A DNA stretch of 64,000 nucleotides from Saprospiraceae bacterium (GCA_958295895.1 CATQHI010000002.1:310001-374000), one strand, 5' to 3'; positions 27,741 to 39,032 are shown, numbered from the stretch's first letter. Numbers and translations are program-made. The notes: generated from the sequence alone by a model not told the origin.

Positions 27741-28637
27741 ATGCGGTGGACAGTGATGGCGCTACTACTAGTATGCCTGGGGCAACTCACCGGTCAGGAC
27801 TTCGCCTGGTGGAACGCCGTACACGACTGGGACGGCACCACCCCCTGGCCCAACTACATCACCCTCACGCCGGCCTTCCTGGGGCCGAACGCCCTGCCGG
27901 TGCCGGAGGTGCGCAACGGGCGGCTACGTTCAACCACTATGCTGCAACTGGCGGGCGAAGCACACTTTAGCCGGGGAGACGATACCCAGAACGCCTGGCT
28001 GGACCTTAACCTGCCGCTGTTCTCCGATCGCGCGAGTATCTCCCTGCAGTACGTGCCGCTGGAGTACTACCGCATGGACATAGCGACCCGCGACCTGCGC
28101 GCCGCCCGCGACTTCGACGGCCGGGGCACGGCTTCGGGCGATATCTACCTGGGCACCCACATCCAGCTACTGCGCGACCACGCCCGCTGGCCGGACGTGC
28201 TACTGACCTTCACCCTGCGCACCGCCTCCGGCAACCGCCTCTCAGCAGCCCGCTTTACGGATACGCCGGGCTACTACTTCGACGTGTCGGTGGGTAAGTC
28301 GTATGTAGTGACGGAGCGGGTGAGTCTACGCCCCCACCTGATGCTGGGCTTCTACGCCTGGCAGACCTACCGCAATGACTACTTTCAGAACGACGCGCTG
28401 CTTTACGGCGTGGGGGTGGATCTGGAACTCGATAAAATGATCGTGACTACCGCCCTAGGCGGCTACAGCGGTTACATCGGGCAGGGCGATCGGCCACTGG
28501 TGTACCGCCTGGGGGTGGAGACGCGGCGGGGTACACGGGTGGAGTACCTAGGGCGGGTGGAATGGGGGCTGCGGGACTTTCCGTACCGGTCGCTACGGCT
28601 TGGAGTGGGGCTGCGGTTGTGGAACGAGAAGCCTTAA
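27741..28637 (+). CDS. outer-membrane beta-barrel-like secreted protein
   Basis: A 298-residue protein with signal peptide MRWTVMALLLVCLGQLTGQ. The rest alternates amphipathic strands (TMLQLAGEAHFSRG, ISLQYVPLEYYRMD, RPHLMLGFYAWQTYRND, TTALGGYSGYIGQG) and ends LRLGVGLRLW, as in outer-membrane barrels. No family recognised. ATG 27741 is chosen because it starts the signal and follows the -7 box; the longer frame from 27606 would overlap the divergent gene. Confidence 0.75.
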   Translation: MRWTVMALLLVCLGQLTGQDFAWWNAVHDWDGTTPWPNYITLTPAFLGPNALPVPEVRNGRLRSTTMLQLAGEAHFSRGDDTQNAWLDLNLPLFSDRASISLQYVPLEYYRMDIATRDLRAARDFDGRGTASGDIYLGTHIQLLRDHARWPDVLLTFTLRTASGNRLSAARFTDTPGYYFDVSVGKSYVVTERVSLRPHLMLGFYAWQTYRNDYFQNDALLYGVGVDLELDKMIVTTALGGYSGYIGQGDRPLVYRLGVETRRGTRVEYLGRVEWGLRDFPYRSLRLGVGLRLWNEKP

Positions 28638-28673
28638 CTTAGCGTTACCCACTGTAGCAAAATTCAACCCGCC

Positions 28674-28979
28674 ATGTCCATCAGTATCGATCAACTAAAG
28701 CGCCGCATCATCGAGCTGGTCACCCATACGGAGGATCGGGAGCAACTCGATCGGGTATACGGGAGCCTTTCCGGACGCGAAAAGCGCTCGGTGGAGGAGT
28801 TGCGCAAGGAGTTGTTTGCTTCGGAGGGGTTGAAAATTGGCCCGGCACCTTCCCTGGATGAGTTATTTCAGAAACAGGAGGTCAATATTTTACCTTATGA
28901 TGTAATAACTACTCTTGTTAATGAAGCGGAGTTAGACACTGACCCCTCTCTGGAAAAATTGCTAAATGCGCTAGACTAA
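28674..28979 (+). CDS. antitoxin-like partner of the PIN toxin
   Basis: A 101-residue protein, helical and charged (SISIDQLKRRIIELVTHTEDREQLDRVYGSL), directly upstream of a PIN-domain toxin with a 2-base gap. I see no classical AbrB or RHH fold, so the antitoxin role is inferred from position and size. The second half is markedly AT-richer than its surroundings. A TAACTTAG at 28635-28642 may be its -7 box. Confidence 0.68.
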   Translation: MSISIDQLKRRIIELVTHTEDREQLDRVYGSLSGREKRSVEELRKELFASEGLKIGPAPSLDELFQKQEVNILPYDVITTLVNEAELDTDPSLEKLLNALD

Positions 28980-28981
28980 GG

Positions 28982-29431
28982 ATGGAGTATTTACTAGACA
29001 CCAACATCCTACTTACGTATAGCAGGAACAACGCCGTATCAAAGGCTATCGAGGAACAATATCAGCTCTTTAGGGGCACTCACCGTTTAGTTATTTCTAT
29101 AGTTACGCTGGGGGAGCTTGATGCACTTACAAAAAATTTTAACCTCGGGGCGAAGCGACAGGTACTAATAGAAGGTCTGCTGGGGTCAGTCGCCGTGGCA
29201 GGAATCGAGTACGATGAAGTGATCGCAGCCTACGGAGACATCGACGCCTACAGCCAGGGAAAACTTCCCAACCCAGGCCCCTTCACCGCACGCAATATGG
29301 GTAAGAACGATATCTGGATCGCCGCCACCGCCCACGTCTACGAACTCACGCTACTGACCGCCGATCAGGACTTCGCCCATCTGGCAGACACCTACATCGA
29401 TCTGCAACAGGTCAACCTAAGCAGCCTCTAA
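28982..29431 (+). CDS. PIN-domain toxin (VapC-like RNase)
   Basis: A 149-residue PIN nuclease. The acidic metal-binding residues are in place: D6 in LLDTNIL, E45 in TLGELDAL, D110 in MGKNDIWIAA and D128 in LTADQDF. VapC-type toxins cut specific RNAs such as tRNA; the target here is unknown. It follows the antitoxin-like gene closely, and its 3' end overlaps that of the convergent GH1 gene by 15 bases. Confidence 0.88.
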   Translation: MEYLLDTNILLTYSRNNAVSKAIEEQYQLFRGTHRLVISIVTLGELDALTKNFNLGAKRQVLIEGLLGSVAVAGIEYDEVIAAYGDIDAYSQGKLPNPGPFTARNMGKNDIWIAATAHVYELTLLTADQDFAHLADTYIDLQQVNLSSL

Positions 29432-30811
29432 CCCACTGCGCCCCACCACTCCCGCATACCACCGCGCCGAGTCCTTCACCGTCCGCTCCAGGGTGTCGAA
29501 ATCTACGTGTACCATCCCGAAGCGCTTGTCGTAGCCGCTGGCCCACTCGAAGTTATCCATGAGCGACCAGACGAAGTAGCCCCGCACGTCCGCCCCCCGC
29601 TCGATGGCCTCGTGTACGGCACCGAGGTAGCCCTCCAGGAAAGCGGTACGGCGCGGATCGGCACACTTACCGTCCACTACCACGTCCGGCGTAGCGCAGC
29701 CGTTTTCGGTGATGTAAATCGGTGGATTACCGTACCGTTCGCTGATCCACAGCAGTAGCTCGCGCAGTCCCCAGGGCACCACCGGCCACTGCATGTCGGT
29801 CAGCTCCCAGTTGGGATCGGCCGTCAGCGCCACCCGCTGGTCGGCAAATACCCCGGCATTGGCGTATACGTAGTTTTCTACCTCCTGCCCTTCCGGCACC
29901 TCGGCCGCGTACATGGTGTTGTAGTGGTTCAGCCCGAAAAAGTCGGAGCTACCGGTGATCAGTTCTTTTTCCTCCGCTGTGAACTCGGGCAGCCGGTCCC
30001 CCACCCGCTCGCGCATCACTGCCGGATAGTCCCCTTTATAGATCGGATCGGTAAACCAGGCCAGGAAGAACTCCAGCGAGCGCTGGGCGGCGGCGCGGTC
30101 CTCCGGGGTGTCGGTTTTCGGGTGGCGCCAGTCGCAGTTGTTGGTCATGCCAATCACCCCGCCCTGCTCCGCCTTGAACTCCTCCCGGTACACTTTCGCC
30201 GCCTTCGCGTGAGCTAGGATCAGGTGGTGGGCTACCCGATAGGGCTCACTATCCGAGGTCCGCCCCGGCGCGAACACCCCATCGTGAAAGCCCAGCATGG
30301 CGATCACCCAACTCTCATTCAGCGTGATCCAGTGCTTCACCCGGTCGCCAAAGTGCGCGAAACAAATCCGCGCGTAGGCAGCGAAGTAATCGGTCGTCTT
30401 CCGCCCCAGCCAGCCGTCGTGCTCCAGCTGTAGGGCCGCCGGCATATCCCAGTGGTGCAGCGTCACCCAGGGCGTGATGCTGTGGGCGAGTAGCTCGTCG
30501 ATCAGCTCACTGTAGAAGTCGATCCCCGCCTGGTTCACCTCCCCCATTCCGTCGGGCTGGATGCGCGTCCACAGAATGCTGAAACGGTAGGCCTTCAGTC
30601 CCAGCTCCGCCATTAGCTTAATATCGTCCCGGAAGCGGTGGTAGTGGTCGCAGGCTACGTCGCCATTCTCGCCGCGGGCCGTCTTGCCGGGCGTATGGGC
30701 GAAGACGTCCCAGATGTGTAGCCCCTTACCGCCGGCCTGCCAGGCGCCCTCGATCTGGTAGGCGGAGGTGGCGGTGCCCCAGGCGAAGTTGGGGGGGAAG
30801 GTGCGTGACAT
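29417..30811 (-). CDS. GH1 beta-glucosidase
   Basis: Retaining glycoside hydrolase family 1 enzyme of 464 residues, normal length. N-terminal FAWGTATSAYQIEGA, acid/base E166 in TLNES, nucleophile E369 in ITENG, and the C-terminal SLMDNFEWASGYDKRFGMVHVDF are all standard. It probably releases glucose or a related sugar from beta-linked oligosaccharides. No signal peptide, so cytoplasmic. Divergent from the TonB-linked receptor gene. Confidence 0.95.
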   Translation of the reverse strand: MSRTFPPNFAWGTATSAYQIEGAWQAGGKGLHIWDVFAHTPGKTARGENGDVACDHYHRFRDDIKLMAELGLKAYRFSILWTRIQPDGMGEVNQAGIDFYSELIDELLAHSITPWVTLHHWDMPAALQLEHDGWLGRKTTDYFAAYARICFAHFGDRVKHWITLNESWVIAMLGFHDGVFAPGRTSDSEPYRVAHHLILAHAKAAKVYREEFKAEQGGVIGMTNNCDWRHPKTDTPEDRAAAQRSLEFFLAWFTDPIYKGDYPAVMRERVGDRLPEFTAEEKELITGSSDFFGLNHYNTMYAAEVPEGQEVENYVYANAGVFADQRVALTADPNWELTDMQWPVVPWGLRELLLWISERYGNPPIYITENGCATPDVVVDGKCADPRRTAFLEGYLGAVHEAIERGADVRGYFVWSLMDNFEWASGYDKRFGMVHVDFDTLERTVKDSARWYAGVVGRSGLEAA

Positions 30812-30843
30812 GGCGTAGTGATTTTTGGGGCGGCAAGATAAGC

Positions 30844-30851
30844 TACCTTTA
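30844..30851 (+). promoter_or_regulatory. possible -7 box of the receptor gene
   Basis: TACCTTTA, one mismatch from TAnnTTTG, ends 7 bases before the ATG at 30859; if used, the transcript would be nearly leaderless. Confidence 0.35.
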
Positions 30852-30858
30852 AACCCCT

Positions 30859-33371
30859 ATGCGCCTTACCCTACTCCTCCTACTATCATCACTAGTTTGC
30901 AACGCTCAGTCTACCGTCACCCTCACCGGCCAGGTGCTGGATGAGTCCGGTACGGGTGTGGGATACGCCACCCTCAGCCTCCTGGATGCGGCAGATTCCA
31001 CCCTTCTCTCGGGCGGGGTCGCGGGTGCTGACGGCAGATGGGAGGTGGCCGGGGTGCGGGTGGGCCAGCGCGTCCTCCTTTCGGCCAGTTTCGTAGGCTA
31101 CGCTACCGTTTATCTGCCGGCCCTTACGGTGGAGCGTCGCCCGTCACCAGTAACCCTGCACCTGCGCACCGCCGCCCAGGTATTAGAAGAGGTGGAGGTA
31201 AGGGGCAAAAAACTGACCGATCTGCACCGAGTCGATAGACAGGTATTTGACGCTCAGCAGTTTGAAAACGCACGGGGCGGTACGGCGACCGATGTGCTGC
31301 GCAACCTACCGGCTGTATCCGTAGCCGCCGACGGCAACATATCGGTGCGGGGCAGCAACGGCTTTCAGCTGGTGATCGACGGCAAACCCACCCAGGGCGA
31401 CCCCCTGAGCCTGCTGGCCCAACTGCCGGCCAATGCCATCGAATCGGTGGAGTTCATCACCTCCCCCTCGGCCAGGTACGACCCCGACGGCAAGGGCGGT
31501 ATCCTCAACATCCGTACCCGCCGCGGTAGTCTCAACGGCTGGACGCTCACCGCCAACGGTAGCCCAGGCCTCCCCAGCGTGCGCAACTACGGCAACGCCG
31601 ACCACCCCCCGCCGCGACGGGGCCGACGTGACGGTGGGCTACCGCGACGCTGACTGGGACTATACTCTGGGCCTCAGCTACCTGCGCGACGACCTGGCCG
31701 GTCGCCGGGAGGGCTACGTGAACACCTACCGCGATGGCATCCTGACGGAACTGCCCTCCGACGGCGAGCGCAGCTTCGACCGCGAGAACTACTCGGCACG
31801 GCTGGCCGTGACCCGTAGACTCTCGGACCGGCAGCAACTCAGCGCGGGGGTCTACGCCGGTAAACGCACCCAGTTTCGTACGGCCAACATCCTGTACACC
31901 AACCAGCGGCGGACGCGGATTTCCCCGGCCGACTTCCTGGGCCCCCAGGCCTACTACGCCCGGTACCTGGCTACCGGCGACGCACTTACCGATGGCGGCG
32001 AGGTGGTCAGCAACGCCACCTTTTTCAACGAGAACCTGCGGGTGCGGCGGGGGTGATTTCTACATTGCCTCCCTCGATTATGCCCTTTCCTTCACCGATG
32101 CCAGTACGCTGACCCTGAGCGGACTGTACGAGCGTACCGTGCTGGGCGGGCCGACCGATAACCGCATCCTCTCCTGGCCCGGTCTGCGCGATACCCTACA
32201 ACTACAGCGCAATGACAACGATAACCCGCTCGACGGCCTACGCTTACGGGCCGACTACAGCCGTCCGCTCGGTGCCCTGACTTGGGAAAGCGGCTACCAG
32301 TACCGCTACCTAAAACACCCGGGGGACTTTTCCTACCTGGATCAGGACATGGCGACCGGGCGCTTCGTGGTCAATCCGGAGTTCACCAACGGCATCCTAC
32401 TGCGGCGCGACATCCACTCGGTATACAGTCAGGTGAGCGGCACCCGGGATAAACTGGAGTACAGCGGCGGCCTGCGCCTGGAGTACTTCGACCGCGGCGT
32501 GACGCTGGACCGACCGGATACCACCTACCGGCTGGATCGCTTCAATCTCTTCCCGTCGGTAAATCTGCGGTATGCCCTAAGTGATGGCCTGGCCCTGAAG
32601 GCGGGCTACAGCCGGCGCATCGAGCGTACGACCACCTTCAAGATGACGCCCTTCCCCGAGCGGGAGCACAACGAGACCCTGGAGCAGGGCGACGCCGAGC
32701 TGCTGCCGGAACTCATTGACGCGCTGGAGCTGGGCGTGGCCGGCAACTGGGGGGATAACTCCGCCTTTGCCAATGTTTACTACCGGCAGGTGGATAATGT
32801 GATCAACCGGGTCAATACGGTGTACAACGACACTATTCTTAACCGCATTTACACCAACGCCGGGGACGCACGGGCAGTCGGACTGGAGCTAGGTACGACG
32901 CTTTACCCGACCACCAATTGGCAGCTAACCCTGAGCGGTAACGTATATAATTACCGCATCAAGGGTCGGCTCTTCGATGCCCCGGTGGATCGGTCTACCA
33001 CGGTGTACGCCATCAGCGCCCGTACGGACGTGTCCTTCACCCGTACCTTTAGCGGGCAGCTCGGCATCGACTACCTCTCGGAGCGGGTCACGGCCCAGGG
33101 GGAGGACAGTGAGTTCTTCAGTCCCTACCTGTCGCTAAAAAAGGAGTTCCCCAAGCGGCGGGTATCGGTGCTCTTTCAGTGGCAAAATATCGGTCTGGGG
33201 CTCTGGGATGCCAACGCCCAGCGTATCACCACGCAAACGGCTGAATTCTTTACTACGACTAATTACATCTACGAAACGGACATCCTGCGGCTGGCGGCCA
33301 GCTACCGCTTCACCCGGGGGCGTCGGGAGGGTAAGTTGTTGGACAGTGAGTTCGGCGGGCGGGAATTCTAG
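30859..33371 (+). pseudogene. outer-membrane beta-barrel receptor (TonB-plug type), two frameshifts
   Basis: About 836 residues when frames are joined. Signal MRLTLLLLLSSLVCNAQ, a carboxypeptidase-regulatory-like domain (LTGQVLDESGTGVGYATLSLL), a plug region (ATDVLRNLPAVSVAADGNISVRG; VIDGKPTQGDPLSLL; SARYDPDGKGGILNI) and a long beta-barrel, as in the outer_membrane beta-barrel family 3 proteins. Frames change in a C6 run near 31603 and at a G5 run near 32050; both look like homopolymer errors. Residues LLSGGVAGADG carry a copy of the dispersed repeat. Confidence 0.82.
31011..31029 (-). repeat. dispersed repeat, variant copy
   Basis: Same variant (gggcggggtcgcgggtgct) as at 53692, inside the receptor gene and read as GGVAGA. 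Confidence 0.65.
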
Positions 33372-33399
33372 AACAGTGCCCCCTCCGTATCTTCCCCCC

Positions 33400-34929
33400 G
33401 TGAAGTACCCCATCGGCATCCAGGATTTCCGCACCCTCCGCGAGGGGGGCTATGCCTACGTGGACAAGACCGAGCACATTCACCGCCTACTGACCACCGG
33501 CAAGTACTACTTCTTCAGCCGGCCGCGCCGCTTCGGCAAGTCGTTGACGGTGGCTACGATGAACGAGCTGTATTCGGGGAGCGAGGAGCTCTTCGAGGGG
33601 CTCTGGGTGAAGGACCACTGGGATTTTACGGCCATGCGGCGGCCGGTGGTGTGGCTAAAGTTCTCCAGTAGTGGGTTTAGGACGCAGGGATTGGAAGCTG
33701 CGCTGCACAACCTACTCAATGATGCGGCCGAATCTCATGGTGTCGAGCTACCGGACACCAGTTTCGATCGTAAGTTTCAGTTTCTGCTGAAAAAGCTATC
33801 GGCAAACGGTCGGGTAGTGCTGCTCATTGATGAGTATGATAAGCCCATCATTGATTACCTCGACGACCTACCGCGCGCGGAGGCTAACCGGGAACAGCTG
33901 AAAAGCTTTTACTCCATCGTCAAGGATAGCGATCCCTACCTGGAACTGGTCTTCATCACCGGCGTATCGGCCTTCAGCAAGGTGAGCATCTTTTCGGAAC
34001 TGAATAATATCCGGAATATCTCCCTGGACGCAGCCGTCAATTCCCTGGTCGGTATCTCCGAAACTGAACTCGGCACCTACTTCGCCGAACCGTTGCGGGA
34101 TGTGGACCGAAAGTTATTGCGTAAGTGGTACAACGGTTACTCCTGGACGGGCGAAGAGACGGTCTACAACCCCTATTCGCTCCTGACTTTCCTATCCACT
34201 AAACGCTACGCCAATTATTGGTTTGAGACGGGTACGCCTACCTTCCTGATCAAGGCGCTCCGGGAGCAGGGCCGCTATGATATCCGTAGGGCGATCGGTA
34301 TACCAACCAGCCTGGTTAGTTTCGACATCGAGCACCTGGATCCCATCACCGTCTTGTTCCAAACGGGCTACCTTACGGTAACTAAGGTGCTACAGGGGGA
34401 GCGGCCTATATGCTCGACTACCCCTAATCTCGAAGTGCGGCACTCCCTACAGCGTCACATATTACGTAGCTACCAAACGGCTACTTTTGAGGACCCTAGC
34501 ATACGTGTTTTCGCCTACAACATGCGCTCGAACAGTACGACCTTCCTGCCGTAATTAATATCATCAACGCTACCCTAGCCAGCGTACCGTACGACCTCTG
34601 GCAGCGGGATGAGCACATCTTCCACGCCCTCGTCCACCTCACCTTCAGTCTGCTCGGGGCTTACATCAAATCAGAGGTCCACACCGCCCCGCGGTCGCTG
34701 CGATGCCCTGGTCGAAACCGACGAATATGTCTACGTCTTCGAGTTCAAGGTGGACAGCACGGCGGCGGCCGCCCTGGCCCAGATCACGGAGCGGGGCTAC
34801 CTAGCGCCCTACGCCGACGACCCCCGGGAGCAGGTGGCTGTCGGCGTCAACTTCAGCACCGCCACCCGGCAGGTCGACGACTGGAGCACGAACGTATCTT
34901 CACCGCCGCACTGACACTACTCCCTGAAT
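33400..34929 (+). pseudogene. AAA-ATPase-like / PD-(D/E)XK nuclease family protein, frameshifted
   Basis: Reads as the AAA-ATPase-like family with a C-terminal nuclease-like domain, very common and often multicopy in Bacteroidota. It opens KYPIGIQDFRTLREGGYAYVDKT, then the P-loop-like FSRPRRFGKSLT, VVLLIDEYDKPIIDYL (Walker B-like) and, after frame changes, YVYVFEFKVDSTAAAALAQI (nuclease-type core). Start is GTG 33400. Frames change near 34520, 34690 (C run) and 34890; restoring the last gives an end at 34929 overlapping the next ATG. The central part is less GC-rich than its neighbours. Role unknown. Confidence 0.78.
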
Positions 34930-37467
34930 GACCGCTTCGCGCCACCTAGCTTTCCTCGCCTTCCTCCTCCTACTTTGCACCAGCGTACGCGCCCAGAATG
35001 TGACGCCCCCCTCGGCCTTCCTGCCGCACGCGCTGGGCGAGACCTTTACGCCCCACTACATGCTTGTGGACTACTACCAACTAGTAGCCCAGGAGAGCCC
35101 CCGCGTGATGCTAGAGCAGTATGGGACAACGAACGAGGACCGCCCCCTGCTGCTGGCATACGTCTCTACACCGGAAAACCTGGCCCGCCTGGAGCAGATC
35201 CGCGAGAATAACCTGCGGCGCGCCGGACTGCTGGAAGGCACCACCGTCCCCGCCCTTGACGACATCGCCATCGTCTGGCTCAGCTACAGCGTACACGGCA
35301 ACGAGGCGGCCGGCTCCGAGGCCAGTATGGGGGTGCTCTACGATCTGGCCGACCGGATAATGCCCAGACCGGCGAGTGGCTCCAGAACGTGGTCGTACTG
35401 ATGGACCCCAGCGAGAACCCCCGACGGCTACAACCGCTATACGAACTGGTTCCGGCAGGTGCAAAATAAGGACGTGAACGCCGACATGGCCACCCCGCGA
35501 GCACCAGGAGCCCTGGCCCGGCGGCCGCGTGAACCACTACATGTTCGACCTCAACCGCGACTGGGCCTGGCAGACGCAGACCGAAAGCCGGCAGCGCCTC
35601 GTGAAGTACCACACAGTGGATGCCGCACATCCACGCCGACGTGCACGAGCAGGGCTACACCTCACCGTACTACTTCGCGCCGGCCGCCGCCCCTTTTCAC
35701 GAGTACATCACCGACTGGCAGGGCAACTTTCAGACCGAGATCGGGCAGAACCACGCCAAGTATTTTGACCGCAACGGCTGGCTGTACTTTACACGGGAGC
35801 GCTTTGACCTACTCTACCCCAGCTACGGCGATACTTACCCACCTTCAACGGGGCCATCGGCATGACCTACGAGCAGGGCGGGGGTAGCCGCGGCGGACGG
35901 GCCATCGCGCTGCCCACCGGCGATACCCTCACGCTCTACGACCGGGTGGCCCACCACCGGGCGACCTCGCTGAGTACGGTAGAGATTGCTTCGCGGGAGG
36001 CTGACCGGCTCACCGTGGAATTCGCCAATTACTTCGCCAATGCTACCCGCAATCCGCAGGGGCAGTACAAGACCTACGTGATCAGCGGCAGCAACTCGCC
36101 GGGTAAGCTACGGGCACTTACTACGCTGCTCGACCGCAACGGAATCCAGTACAGCCGCGCTACCAGCGAGCGGGACTACGAAGGCTACGACTACACCACC
36201 GGCCAGAGTGGCAAGACGCGGGCGGCGGCCGGGGACCTTATCATCTCCGCCTACCAGCCCCGCGCGGTGCTCACACCAGGTGCTCTTCGACCCCTCGGCG
36301 GTGGTGGAGGATTCGGTGACCTACGACATCACGGCCTGGTCGCTGCCGGCTGCCTACGGGCTGCAGACCTACGCCAGCACCGACCGGCTCGACCTGGACA
36401 CCGAGCCCTACGAGCTGCCTGCCTACACCGATCCGCTGGCGGAGGTAGACATTGCCACCTGCCTACGCCTTTGCCCTACCCTGGGAGGGGATGAATACGG
36501 CCCGCTACCTGGCCGAGCTGCTGCGGGCGGGCATCCAGGTGCGGACGTCCACGGCGGCATTCACCTTCGGCGAGCGGGAGTTTCCGGCCGGTACCCTGGT
36601 GGTGAACCGGGGGGATAACCGGGTGACGGAGGGCTTCACGGAGAAGCTACGCCGTATTACGCGGGAGCACGAGGCCAATGTATCGGTACTAGAGACCGGC
36701 TTTAGCACCAACGTCGGCGGTGACCTGGGCGGCAGCAACTTCGAGCTGGTCACGGCCCCGAAGGTAGCTACCGTGAGCGGCGAGGGAGTGTACAACAATG
36801 AGTTCGGCCAGGTCTGGTACTACTTCGAGCAGGAGCTGGAGTATCCGGTGAGCGTGTTCCACCGCGAGGATATGGGCAGCATGTTTGGGGGCGACTACGA
36901 CGTGCTAGTGCTGGCCGAGGGCCGCTACAATTTCACCGATAGTGAGCTAGAATCCCTGACTGGCTGGGTACGCGACGGGGGCAAGCTCATCAGCCTAGGC
37001 GCAGCCAACGGCAGTCTGGCGGGTAAGGAGGGTTTCGGCCTCAAGGACAAGGAGCCGGCCGATACCCTCTCCGAGGCCGCCAAGCAGGAGAAGTTGCTAC
37101 TGCCCTACGCCGGTCAGGAGCGCCGCTTTATTGCCGGCTACATCCCCGGGGCCATCATCGACGTGGAGCTGGACGAGACCCATCCACTGAGTTTTGGCAT
37201 CGGCCCGCGCTACGCCTCGCTCAAAACTTCAGATGATGCGTATGCCTATTTGGAAGACGGCTGGAACGTCGGTAGGATTCGGGCGGGGACGCAGGTGCAA
37301 GGGTTTGTGGGCAACGAGGCCTACGGAAAGATACAGGAGACCCTCAACTTCGGGGTGGAGCCTATGGGGCGGGGTGAGGTGGTGTATCTGGTGGACAACC
37401 CGCTGTTTCGGGCATTCTGGGAGGAGGGAAGTTTCTGTTTGCTAATGCGTTGTTTCAGGTGCAGTAG
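34928..37467 (+). pseudogene. M14-family zinc carboxypeptidase, multiply frameshifted
   Basis: Secreted peptidase of about 845 residues when frames are joined. Signal MTASRHLAFLAFLLLLCTSVRAQ; peptidase domain with the zinc ligands of SVHGNEAAGSEAS, then [36 protein letters not shown] and MTYEQGG (catalytic Glu region); a C-terminal region (FGIGPRYASLKTSDDAYAYL) typical of these large M14 proteins. At least seven one-base frame changes (near 35345, 35405, 35500, 35620, 35840, 36280, 36460 and 37430). Restoring the last gives the ending FANALFQVQ and stop at 37467. Confidence 0.85.
37281..37300 (-). repeat. dispersed 20-bp repeat, copy in M14 gene
   Basis: Perfect copy of the 451-471 variant inside the M14 gene, but in a different frame from most genic copies: read as RAGTQVQ. 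Confidence 0.8.
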
Positions 37468-37510
37468 CGAATGTCTCATAAGCGCTGCGCGCTTACTTGC
37501 CATAGGGTTC

Positions 37511-37580
37511 ACCACGGATTAATCACAGATTTTGAGCGCCAGTGGCGCTTCTGTCATGATATCTGTGCCTAATCTGTGGT
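37511..37580. repeat. palindromic repeat, ACCACRGATTA type
   Basis: Nested inverted repeats: accacggatta/taatctgtggt outside, cacagat/atctgtg next, and agcgcc-agt-ggcgct at the tip. It lies between the M14 and HD genes and is related in wording to the elements at 364-440 and 46923-47003. Confidence 0.72.
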
Positions 37581-37708
37581 TCAACTTAGCGCAGTCAGAG
37601 GCTGCATTTTACTGGCGGCTCTGCTCGGGCCAGAGGCCACTCGACCTTAGAGAACTTGGGGGCCGAACAATCCTGTTGTATTTCATGCTTTTGCAGTACC
37701 GGCGCGCC

Positions 37709-37729
37709 CCGCACCTGCGACCCCGCCCC
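37709..37729 (+). repeat. dispersed 20-bp repeat, intergenic copy
   Basis: Variant with CGACC, ending 10 bases before the ATG of the HD-domain gene. Confidence 0.78.
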
Positions 37730-37739
37730 ACCCACCACC

Positions 37740-38957
37740 ATGGAGAAAAAGCAGAAGATCCTCAACGATCCGTCTACGGCTTTATCAGTATCCCGTACGG
37801 CGTGCTGTTTGACCTGGTGGAGCACCCCTACTTTCAGCGGCTGCGCAACATCAAGCAGGTGAGCCTGACGCACTACGTGTACCCGGGGGCCCTGCACACC
37901 CGCTTTCACCATGCGCTGGGGGGCTCTGCACCTGATGCAGCAGGCGGTGATGAGTCTGCGCGAAAAGGGAGCAATGATCGATGAGGGGGAGGCCGAAGCG
38001 GTGATGATTGCCATCCTACTGCACGACATCGGCCACGGGCCCTTCTCGCATACGCTGGAGAATACGCTAATCGATGCCCACCACGAGGAGCTGAGTCTAC
38101 TGTTCATGCAACGACTCAACGAGGAGTTCGGGGGCAGGCTGGAGCTGGCCATTAAGGTATTCCGCGGGGAGTATGAGAAGCACTTCCTGCACCAGCTGGT
38201 GAGCGGACAGCTCGATATGGACCGGCTCGACTACCTCAACCGCGACAGCTACTTCACCGGGGTGGCCGAGGGCGTGGTGGGCTCCGAGCGCATCATCAAG
38301 ATGCTCAACGTGATTGACGACCGGCTTGTGGTGGAGCAGAAGGGCATCTACAGCGTGGAGCGCTTCCTGACCAGCCGCCGCATCATGTACTGGCAGGTGT
38401 ACCTGCACAAGACGGTGGTGGCCGCCGAGCAGATGCTGCGTCTCTGCCTACAGCGGGCCCGCGCCTTAGCCACGGCTGGAGCACTCCCCTGGGCGCCACC
38501 CTCACTGGCCTACTTCCTACGCCACCACATCACGCGCAGGGATTTCTACGCCCGGCGCAACGAGCTACTAGACTGCTTCGCCGCCCTCGACGATACCGAC
38601 ATCAGCACCGCCGTCAAGGCCTGGCAGCAGCACCCTGACCCCTTACTGAGCTACCTGAGCTACGGGCTGGTCAATCGCCGGCTTTTCCGCCTGGAGTTCA
38701 GCGACACATCCTTCTCCGCAGACTACGTAGCCGGCATCGAACGCACGCTCGCCCGGAGCAGTAAGGTGCCGAGCGACATGGCCGCCCAGCTCATCATCCG
38801 CGGCAAGGAATCCAACAGCGCCTACACCACCCAGCAGGAGGAGATCATGATCTGCCGCAAGGATAATACGGTGGTACCGATGTCGCAGCTGAGCGATTTT
38901 GGGATTACACCGCGGGTGTTTGTGAAGTACTTTCTTTGTTATCCGAAGGAGGTGTAG
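37740..38957 (+). pseudogene. HD-domain phosphohydrolase (dGTPase-like), two frameshifts
   Basis: About 405 residues when frames are joined: MEKKQKILNDPVYGFISIP, PYFQRLRNIKQVSLTHYVYPGALHTRFHHALG, ILLHDIGHGPFSHTLE (HD motif), DMDRLDYLNRDSYFTG and a divergent C-terminal half. This matches the HD hydrolases related to dGTP triphosphohydrolase. Frames change near 37772 (one base short) and at a G6 run at 37920. The conserved reading on both sides points to sequence errors. From 37911 to the end the frame is open. Confidence 0.85.
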
Positions 38958-38997
38958 TAAGGGGGTAGTAGGTAGTGAGTAGTAGGTAGGCGGGCGT

Positions 38998-39031
38998 GGG
39001 AGGCGTGAAAGTAGCACATGCCACGCCTCCC
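38998..39031. terminator. hairpin between convergent HD gene and gltX
   Basis: Arms gggaggcgtg (38998-39007) and cacgcctccc (39022-39031) sit between two gene ends. A run of gtagtaggtagt-like repeats precedes it and a partly complementary tacctgcta follows. It probably ends transcription from both sides. Confidence 0.5.
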
Positions 39032-39032
39032 C

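Noticed and set aside
38959-38990. gtagtaggtagt-type short repeats as a possible CRISPR or satellite
   Set aside because: Only about 30 bases long and without spacers; a simple repeat next to a terminator hairpin.
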